Of a stretch of DNA of 64,000 nucleotides, positions 56,570 through 64,000 are shown piece after piece. Every line of letters starts with the position of its first letter. Within the stretch, counting starts at the first letter, position 1. Made by a program: the position numbers and the translations under genes. The DNA comes from Kingdonia uniflora (Eukaryota > Streptophyta > Magnoliopsida > Ranunculales > Circaeasteraceae): assembly GCA_014058105.1 (NCBI GenBank), contig JACGCM010001227.1, forward strand, positions 62,001 to 126,000, written 5' to 3'. The notes under the pieces were generated by a model that was not told the origin of the DNA, did no database searches, and was given only the letters and a program-made list of their open reading frames with translations.

Positions 56570-56940
56570 AAATAAAACACTATCTCTCCCATCTTTCTCT
56601 CTTACAAACAAAACACTATCCATTTTAACCAATTATCTTTCTCGAACAGTTTCTCCTTATGGAACAGTTTGTCTCTGTTATACTCATCATTAGAAACAAG
56701 GGAGACAAGGTTCTTTCATTGGGATTTGGGGTTTTCAGGGAAGGGAATAATTAAAGGTTTGTTGCTGAATATTGGAGAATAGAGAGAAAGTAGAAATTAG
56801 CGTCTATTTGAAGGTATTGGAAATCTCTGTTATACCTTGACAATACCCTAATATCCCAATAATTATAGTTCATTTACCCCTTTGTGTAATACATTTACAA
56901 TTAAATTTGGCAATTTCTTTTCCCTCTTGCATTAGATGGT
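56149..56940. other. Interval with perfect hairpin and CT microsatellite
   Basis: Contains a perfect inverted repeat at 56354-56379 (arms AACCACTCATCT, 2-bp centre), a CT microsatellite (56539-56566) and TCTCTTACAAA..AAACACTATC pyrimidine-rich repeats. Continuation of the LINE ORF1 frame to about 56467 (LWVTWSTFVTAQVVANSAQQ) is possible. The stretch 56540-56900 looks like a 5' leader or promoter of the PMD gene. Confidence 0.5.
56354..56379. repeat. Perfect 26-bp palindrome
   Basis: Arms AACCACTCATCT and AGATGAGTGGTT around a central AG. It could form a 12-bp hairpin or cruciform. No larger inverted repeat extends from it. Confidence 0.85.
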
Positions 56941-56944
56941 CAAA

Positions 56945-57240
56945 ATTGTCGAATTCGACATATTATAATGGGATTGGAGTTATGGAAATATATTATTGTC
57001 AAATTCGACAATTTAACTGTGAAATTGGAGTTATGGAAAACAAAAATTGTCGAAATCGACAATTTATCAAGTATAACTGGAGTTATGAAACCAAATATTG
57101 TCGAGTTCAACAATTATGATAATGTACATAAAGCATTGCATATATAACATTGTCGATTTCGACAATTACTAAGTACAATTGAAGTTATATATATCTAATA
57201 TTATCGATTTTGATAATATTACACTGAGACTTAGACTAAT
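56945..57240 (+). repeat. Palindrome array 1 of the PMD element, six units of 51 bp
   Basis: Palindromes start at about 56945, 56995, 57046, 57097, 57149 and 57200, i.e. 50-52 bp apart. Each is a version of ATTGTCGARTTCGACAAT. The spacer has a direction: GGAGTTATGGAAA or GTACATAAAGCATTGCATAT. The sequence lies directly upstream of the PMD gene. Confidence 0.92.
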
Positions 57241-58920
57241 AAAATTTTGTACAAAATATTGCACTGAGACTTTGACTAATAAAATTGTGTACATGTACAC
57301 AATGAAAAAGAAAGTGTCTCCTACAACTTCTAATGGAAAAAAAGAGAGTTGGACAGAGTAGACCCGGAATACCTAAACTTTAAATTTATAAAAACATATA
57401 AGAGGAAGAGAAAGACAGTTAAGAATAGAATAGTAGTCTCTCCAAACACTGTTGAACAATCCCTTAAGTTTAAACACAGTAGAGCTGGTAGAATGGATTG
57501 TATTGAAGATGGTGACGAGGTTCGAGTAACTGGGGTTCTCAAATTCAGAGTGAGTCAGCACAAGCTGCTTTGGGAGCTCAACCAATGTTCCCAAGAGATT
57601 CTGATGTTAATATTCCTAGTACTGGGGATAATTGTGAATGTAGTGCTGGGGGTAATTGTGAAGGTGAGGGGGCTGCAAACAACGAAGAGGATGGCCCTAT
57701 TGATACAAGTTTGTTCAGGAGCTTCAAGTTTTATAGAGCGAGGTTGATCGCGCTAGGGCAGGTATACTACTTAAATATTATTTATTATTCCCACTATTTG
57801 TTTCATTTTATTTGGTAATCACTCATTTTTTTGATATAATCGATGTTATTGTTCAGGAGAAGGCATGCCTTCGTATTCACCATCACCCGTCAACGTGGGA
57901 TCTTATAAAGGAACCGCAAATGGTCCAGGATTTGGTTAAGTTGAAGGGTTTAGATTGAATTGGGGCCATATTATATGATTCTTATAACTCTGGCCTTATT
58001 TCTACTTTTGCCAAACGTTGGCAACCAGAAACTAATAGTTTCCACTTCAAATGGGGAGAGAGGACTCCAACTTTGGATGATGTGGAGCAACTGATCGGCT
58101 TTGATATAGATGGTGATGCCACTGTAATTGGCGAGACTTGGGGATTCCCCACGCTTCTCAAGGTTTTCGAGAAGAATATTTTGCTGGATTTAAAAGGATT
58201 CAAGACTTTGAAAGCTGATGGTGCTGGAAAATTTTTGCTACTGAAGAAACTAAGAAAACATTATGCCTACAAATTAAAGAAGGTTCTTAGTGATGATACT
58301 GCTGCGAGGGCCAAGAAAAAGGGGTTAACAGCTAGGTCTGTTGCTCGTGCGTACATGTTATATGTACTTTGTTCCTTTTTGTTTTCTACCAAAAAGGGTA
58401 CTGATGTCAGCGCACGGTATCTGGACTTGTTTCCTAAGGAAAAATCGGTAAAGAAGTGGTCATGGGAATCAGCAGTTCTGGCGTACATGTATCATAATCT
58501 CAGTGCAACATCTCGAGATGATGGGAGGCAATTTGCATACTGTTCCATGCCACTCGAGGTGATTCCCGTACTCTTTTACTACTGTTGTATACATATGCAT
58601 AAACCTATCCCTTTAATAATTTGATTTTGTTTATCTATATACATGTAGTCATGGATCTTTGCATATTTCCCAAATCTTGCTGTGATACCGACGGAGATGG
58701 ATTTTGAACAATAAGAACATTGTACTTGTTAGAAATGGGGCAGATCTATTACAGATAGATACGGTGGTCCGGCTTTACTAAAGTTTAGGGAAGCATTGGA
58801 CAATTACAAAGTCGATGATGTAAGTAGATTAGATGAACTATCCCATCATTTTTTTGTAGTATAAATAGGCCTATTGGACACTATTTTATACTTACATACA
58901 CAGCCAATATGTAAGTACAT

Positions 58921-59043
58921 ATTGTCGATTTCGACAATATTGGTAGTGCATATGGAAACAGACAGTATATAATATTATCGAGTTCAACAATTATGGTAAT
59001 GTAGTTCAAGTTATGCATATATAATATTGTTAAGATCGATAAT
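58921..59043 (+). repeat. Palindrome array 2, in the intron after PMD exon 3
   Basis: Palindromes at 58921-58938, 58974-58991 and 59026-59043, 52-53 bp apart. The first, ATTGTCGATTTCGACAAT, is nearly perfect; the others have lost one arm in part. The spacer ATGGTAATGTAGTTCAAGTT is the same as in arrays 3 and 5. Confidence 0.92.
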
Positions 59044-60092
59044 TACTAAGTCCAATTGGAGTTATGCATATATTATAATAAATTATTCTAGAACTGTTGG
59101 GTAAAGAAATAATTGTTTTTATCTTAATTATTGAGTGTTTGCACAGTTTCTTCTTTAGATGTCTTTCCCTTCTCTTTTACTGTTCTTAACATAATACATT
59201 TGGCTCATTTTTCACGTAGGTTGTATGGGACCTGTATAGAGATAAAAAATATTCTGCACATGGGTTCAAGGAGATCACCTATTTCTAAGGTGCGCTTGCA
59301 AGTCCAGACCATGTTTAGCCCTACTACCCAAATAGGGTTGTGTGACAGTTCTCACAGGAACAAGGCATCCTCACAAAACCATTGTATCCAGAGGTGTCCA
59401 ACCTATGGATCTCAGAAGAGCCGATAAAATACAACTCTAAGTATGAGTGGGTTGATTGCTTTTCCGTAAAGAAGTGGAAAGATTGGGTACTGAAGAAGGC
59501 TGAAAGGGGGCAGAGGGTACGAGAGGGGCCTTCAGTATGTATGGAGGGATACTTGGAGTGGTTTGTCACTATCCCGTGGACGATGATCTGTCCCATTACC
59601 ATTGACTTGGTTGTAGATGATGATGTTGGGATATTTAGAATTCATTGAAGGAAGGAATCCTGTGTCAATAAAGATGGTGACACCCCTGTGAACCAATATG
59701 AAGATGTTGGTAAACAATATCATGTATCGGTTAGTACATCTTCACTTATATTCTGTTAATTTCACAAATTTTATTCCCAAATATTGATTCACTAATATTT
59801 TGTTCACTTCACAAATGACTTTTGTAGCTCAATGAGCATGCCACTCTATCTCCAAATGCGCATGATACTATGCCCATACAGGCTGAATCTGGTGGGTTAG
59901 ATTAGCAAATCAAAGCATTAAATGACAAGCTTCAGAAGCTTAAGGAAGATAAATATAAAGAGTCTAAAGCCAATATAAAGCTAGCAGTGGCCCTGAATAA
60001 GAAGGTCAATTATACCAGCAACTAGTATATTGTTGTTCACTATCTGCATGCAACTTAATATTGGTGTTTATGTGAGGTTATCATTATATCTA

Positions 60093-60270
60093 ATTGTCGA
60101 GTTCGACAATTATAACAGTATATGTGAAGTTAATAATATAGTAATATTGTCGAGTTCGACAATTATGGTAGTGGTTTTTGAATTCATCTATATGTAATAT
60201 TGTTGAGATCGATAATAATATAGTAAGATACATTAGAAATTTATCGAATTCTCAGTGGGTCGACAATTTT
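60093..60270 (+). repeat. Palindrome array 3, in the intron after PMD exon 5
   Basis: Palindromes at 60093-60110, 60146-60163 and 60199-60216, spaced 53 bp, with a fourth, heavily changed one near 60243-60270 (TTATCGAATTCTCAGTGGGT, CGACAATTTT). Confidence 0.92.
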
Positions 60271-61264
60271 GAAGTTCACATGTGCAGTTTTAATTGAGTT
60301 ATAGAATAATTGTTTTATCTCATCTTAACCTTAGACAAGTTAATGTAATTTACTAAGAGAAACCATTGATCAAATAAAGGTGGACATGCAACTGAAGCGT
60401 GCACTTGACGAGCAATGTGCACTAGCATACGCAGATCTACCAGGGTAGTTTGATGCTAAGGTAAGGTCTTAGGCAGATATGATTATCTATAAATCCATTG
60501 ATTGCTTTATTTTAAACCCTAATGTTCGTAATAATATTTTTGTTTGTAGATATTGGAGTGTAAGAATTTATAAGACAAAAATGATACTTCAAAGGCAGAG
60601 CTAAGGCAAATATAAGCTTGAAGAATTTAATGAGAGCTTATCCATTGAGTTGAATAAGAAGGTAATGTAGTGTGTAGATGTTATAACCCTCAATTAGTTA
60701 TTGGGGTCCATTAATCATTCTTGCATATGGTACAATTATTTTGCAAATGTGTATAATCTAAAGAGAATGAGTCACTAAAGGCGGTGAATGCCATTTTGAT
60801 GGAGGAGATAGACTTGCAACTTCCACCAGCTACACCTGCGAGTTTACCCATTCTTATATTGGTTTGTGGTTGCATTATTTCTAACTTTGGTAACATTTTT
60901 CTTGTACTGCGTGTTTTGAACAGCTAACTATCCTCCAATCACATCAACCTATGACAGACCTAAACCTAGTAAAGAAGTATGATGACTTATTATCTGCGCA
61001 TGAGGAACTTAAAAAGAAGTTGATTGCGAAAGAAGATTTTGTAAGTCATTCAAAATAAATGATATTAGTTTTAGTTAGTGAATTGAAGTTTGTGTTTGAT
61101 TATCCAAAAATGGAATGTCTTGGCTAGGTTTGATAGTATTGACTTTATTTAAGTTTAATTTTATGAAGCACTTGAGTATTTTTTTTATGTTATATGTTAC
61201 TCGGATGTTCCATTCAATTTAGATTCCCTGATCAATATTTATTTGGTTATGGTAGCAGTGATGT

Positions 61265-61400
61265 GTAAATATTGTCAAATTAACCTATGTATCGGCAATA
61301 ACAACTGAAGTAATTTTCGATTTAGTTCAGTCTCGAAAATTTGTCTTTGGTTAGACAACATAGTATTGCTGAAATCGACAATAATCGACAATAATTAACT
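61265..61400 (+). repeat. Palindrome array 4, decayed, in a later PMD intron
   Basis: ATTGTCAAATTAAC at 61270 and ATTGCTGAAATCGACAAT at 61365-61382, followed by a doubled AATCGACAATA. About 95 bp apart, so roughly two repeat units with one missing or unreadable. Confidence 0.75.
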
Positions 61401-62149
61401 ATCAAATCATAAATACCTGAACTGGATGCTCATCTCCTTTATGTCTTTGGAACAGATACTGAATTGGACATCCATGTACAAGAAAGAAGTCGCGAGATAT
61501 ACGGAGGAAACTAAGGATCTCGTAAGCCCCCCCCCCCCCCCCTCTCTATATTTATTTCATAGAATGTTTATTTCACTGTTAATCTTAATGTTAGAGTTTT
61601 ATTTTTCAGCGTAAGAAGTTGGTTAATGCTGAAGAGAAGAAAAAGTCTTTAAAAGTAAATAACAATGAAAATGTATATAACCTATTCCTAACTCTTATAC
61701 CTATATCACCCCATGTCATGTCATTATTAATAAGTTTTGGTGATGCACCTATTAGTATTTACTCTAATATCTAGTTGATGTTATAGAAGGTTTGACATCA
61801 ATCATTGAAGAAGGCACTTGCGAGTGAAGGGATGGGAGACATGGGGGACCCAACCTTTGAAGAACTTTTTGACAATAATGAAAGATTCTTTACAATAGCA
61901 CAGCAAGGACCCAACGGAGATTATCAAGAAGACTTGGTTTCCACGGGGCTAACCCTTGAAAATGTCGTTATTGCTAAGAGGGAGAATATGGCTAAGAAGA
62001 AGAAGTTAGAAGAAGTTCTATTCTAACCGTGGATGAAGTATCTTCAAGATGTTTGTGGCATTGACATCAGTGATAACAATTCAACTTTTAGGTTTTTGGC
62101 CAGGTTTTAGCATCAGAGTCAGCATAGATTCCCAAACGTAATAAAATTG

Positions 62150-62710
62150 TTGAAGTCCTTTCCCTGCAAGAACCCCGTATTCTGGAAAAGTATCTTCAGC
62201 CAAACATTGGGTATACAATTTACTCCAGCCGGCGAGAAGGTGTATGAATGTTTGTTGTAGGCATATTCATTTGATTATCAACATGTGTAATATAGGCATA
62301 TGGCGCATTTACTATCCACTTATTATGAGAAGGTTATGGCCTTCATTAGCCACACTAAAGCATATACGTTCTTACCCCTTTTTTGGGCACGTAAGAAAAA
62401 TACTACGTCGAATGAGGAGAGGTTCCAAAACCATCTTATGGATACTAGTAAGTACTGGTGGTTTGGTTTGGGGGTGGACAAACATTACGTTCGGTTGTTT
62501 CCAAGATTTGATGCACCAATGCCTCCAATTTTTACCCTTTTCAATGGTCATACAAATCTGGAAATTCCTTTTACTTTCGTGAAAGAACAACTGACAAGGT
62601 ATTTTAACGTGAGGAACATGACCTTTAAGGCATTACTTAGAGAGCATAATGTAAAGGGGTATCAGGTAAATGGCATGACCGCTGTTGGTTTCTCGACAAC
62701 CAAATAGGGT
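62150..62710 (+). pseudogene. Last exons of the PMD element, unrecognised domain
   Basis: After a stop near 62107, HQSQHRFPNVIKLLKSFPCK, NPVFWKSIFSQTLGIQFTPA, GEKVYECLL and then, from 62300, MAHLLSTYYEKVMAFISHTK, YWWFGLGVDKHYVRLFPRFD, APMPPIFTLFNGHTNLEIPF and MTFKALLREHNVKGYQVNGM. It is open for 135 codons to 62707. I do not recognise the domain. Transposon-borne PMD genes may carry additional C-terminal domains such as Ulp1-like proteases, but no His-Asp-Cys pattern is visible here. Confidence 0.55.
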
Positions 62711-62999
62711 TGTCGATGAGTGTTTGTATAACACAGTATATCACATTTCTGTTACCTCACTGTTATTGGTAGTGTACATGGTTATCCAATTTTTATATAT
62801 CACAGTTCTGTTAGCTCACTGTTTGTATATCACAGTATTTCATTTTTTGTAAGAGTGCCCCTGTTGATTAATTTTTTGTAGTATACACAGTTCTGTTAGC
62901 TCACGGCTATATATGAATCTCATTTCTGACTGTTGAAAGTATGTACATACTAGCTATAAAGAATATTTTAGCAGTGCACTTGGAGTTAAAAAATAAAAT

Positions 63000-63255
63000 A
63001 TTGTCAAAATTGACAATATTCGTAATGTACATGGTTACTTGCAATATTTAATATTGTCGAGTTCGACAATTTTGGTAATGTAATTAGAGTTATGCATTTA
63101 TAATATTGTGGAGCCTGACAATTACCAAGTTTAATTAGATTTAGGGGTATATAATATTGTCAAAATTGACAATATAGTTAAATTATGGTCTATCAATTGC
63201 AAATCACCGACAATTTAATGCTACATATTCAACAATATTGCCTGCATATTCGACA
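63000..63255 (+). repeat. Palindrome array 5, downstream of the PMD gene
   Basis: Palindromes at 63000-63017 and 63156-63173 (ATTGTCAAAATTGACAAT), 63053-63070 (ATTGTCGAGTTCGACAAT) and 63105-63122 (ATTGTGGAGCCTGACAAT), spaced 51-53 bp. Degenerate copies follow at about 63195-63215, 63230 and 63250. The spacer TTTGGTAATGTAATTAGAGT runs in the same direction as in array 1. Confidence 0.92.
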
Positions 63256-63640
63256 ATCTATAAATTCATAGAGGGTGGTGCATAGAGCTACGCAATCCCT
63301 AAATTCTAAATAGTGCATTGCTATTGTTCTAAATTCTAAATATAAACCAAACTGAATGTTGAATGAACACAACAATCCCTTTTCAACAATAATAATCAAA
63401 TACAAATTTACAATTGAATCAAATACAGATCGGTGCCATGTAAACTCATGTTTTCCTAGATGTCTTGGTTGCCGGTATTCTCTTGCAACGGCTAAACAGA
63501 ATCCCCATGACTATTTCCTATATGGAATTCATTTCAATTGTAAATATGGGGTTAATACTTGGGAAACACATTATAGAGATATCATAGAGAATATGGCGTT
63601 TATTCATAGTGTCTAATATGTACTTAATTGATTCTACTAT
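63256..63640. other. Interval after the PMD element
   Basis: A plus-strand frame at 63356-63616 (86 codons) has no recognisable motif and lies opposite the 3' end of the FAR1-like gene. Nothing else is seen here. Confidence 0.4.
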
Positions 63641-63649
63641 CTTCGTTTT

Positions 63650-64000
63650 GAGAAGTAGGCATGTCCGTTAATCATAGTGGCCGAGTACTCCACAACTTTT
63701 GCATGTTCTCTTCTTCTTCATAACAGCATCTTTCATCTCCCCTCTTCTATCTTGCCCCTTTCTTGTGATCAGTCTTCACTCGTCCTTTGTTTAAACATCG
63801 AGGGGGTTTAAAATGATAGCTTTAGATATCATAGAATTTGCTAAAGAAGTTGAGATATTTGGTTGCGATGCATCTGTTTGTGTTAAAGACTCATCGTAGT
63901 TATCAAAGTAGGACTCAATCTCGTCTAACTACAAAACCGCGAATTCAAAACTTTATTTCATCTTCGAGGCCCTTTTGAATAAGTTTGATGCACGAAGGGA
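63650..64000 (-). pseudogene. C-terminal end of a FAR1/MULE-type protein, runs off the right edge
   Basis: Reading inward from 64000 on the minus strand, the frame gives ESLTQTDASQPNISTSLANS, KAIILNPLDV, a stop, and then an RVKTDHKKGAR-like basic part, GEMKDAVMKKK and RTCKSCGVLGHYD-stop-RTC at about 63730-63680. The C-x2-C-x4-H-x4-C zinc knuckle after a 'LxPLxVxTKGR' linker is the usual tail of FAR1-related proteins and Mutator-like transposases. Two stops are visible, so it is broken. The main body would lie beyond the window. Confidence 0.6.

Larger units (their letters stand above)
57300..62710 (+). pseudogene. Plant-mobile-domain (PMD) gene with coiled-coil exons
   Basis: Exon 1 ends at 57761 (TSLFRSFKFYRARLIALGQ, donor GTATAC). 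Exon 2, 57857-58558, holds the core: CLRIHHHPSTWDLIKEPQMV, LISTFAKRWQPETNSFHFKW, GERTPTLDDVEQLIGFDIDG, ARAYMLYVLCSFLFSTKKGT and SWESAVLAYMYHNLSA, typical of the aminotransferase-like plant mobile domain. Exon 3 (58649-58819) has WIFAYFPNLAVIPTEMDFE. Exon 4 (59220-59729) has VVWDLYRDKKYSAHGFKEI, YYPNRVVRQFSQEQGI and MCPITIDLVVDD. From 59828 to 62030 short coiled-coil exons follow (QIKALNDKLQKLKEDKYKES, YDDLLSAHEELKKKLIAKED, GMGDMGDPTFEELFDNNERF). Stops at about 57957, 58710 and 59290 break it. PMD proteins include MAIN/MAIL in plants and many transposon-borne copies; the repeats suggest the latter. Confidence 0.8.

Noticed and set aside
56945..57240. CRISPR-like array (short palindromic repeats with regular spacing)
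   Set aside because: Spacers are themselves repeated, not unique, the sequence is plant nuclear DNA, and there are no cas genes. It is a tandem repeat with an internal palindrome.

Overview
The window is nuclear DNA of a flowering plant, most likely a eudicot. The evidence is AT-rich sequence, spliced genes with GT-AG introns, one receptor kinase of the plant-only LRK10L/WAK-associated type, and otherwise almost entirely plant transposable elements in several layers. I cannot name the species.

Layout. 1-4.3 kb: minus-strand relic of a DUF1985/Ulp1-type transposon gene with a diverged duplication on its upstream side. 4.5 kb: fragment of an LRK10L ectodomain. 5.1-6.1 kb: Mutator-like non-autonomous element (9-bp target duplication) holding a hAT-like MITE (8-bp target duplication). 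6.3-22.15 kb: a copia element (minus strand, target duplication ATAAG) split by a 10-kb Ty3/gypsy element (7.56-17.59 kb, plus strand) that lacks reverse transcriptase and carries a long antisense coiled-coil ORF; the copia also holds a hAT element in gag and a Tourist-like MITE in one LTR. 23.5-31.4 kb: the one host gene with a recognisable role, an LRK10L-type receptor kinase locus with one complete kinase (two exons) and three upstream ectodomain exons, two of which end in phase-1 donors matching the kinase exon. 32.07-39.15 kb: a MITE split by a 6.7-kb copia element with target duplication CATAG, one of whose LTRs holds another MITE. 39.2-43 kb: a duplicated scrap of the kinase 3' flank, a broken copia and a 5'-truncated LINE. 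43-47.6 kb: two copia halves meeting at two diverged LTRs. 47.6-50.5 kb: minus-strand Ty3/gypsy with the polymerase core deleted. 51.1-54.8 kb: PIF/Harbinger element with both ORFs, decayed. 55.3-56.2 kb: LINE ORF1 (DUF4283) relic. 56.9-63.3 kb: plant-mobile-domain (PMD) gene with coiled-coil exons whose non-coding intervals carry a 51-53-bp repeat built on the palindrome ATTGTCGARTTCGACAAT. 63.65-64 kb: tail of a FAR1/MULE-type gene on the minus strand.

Working together: only the receptor kinase looks functional. It would read an extracellular, cell-wall-type ligand through a GUB_WAK/WAK_assoc ectodomain and signal through a Ser/Thr kinase. The rest records insertions whose order can be read from target-site duplications and paired LTRs. 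The most unusual signals are the phased palindrome arrays in the PMD element and the kinase that could be spliced to alternative, complementary ectodomain exons. Everything rests on reading the sequence; no search, alignment program or expression data was available.
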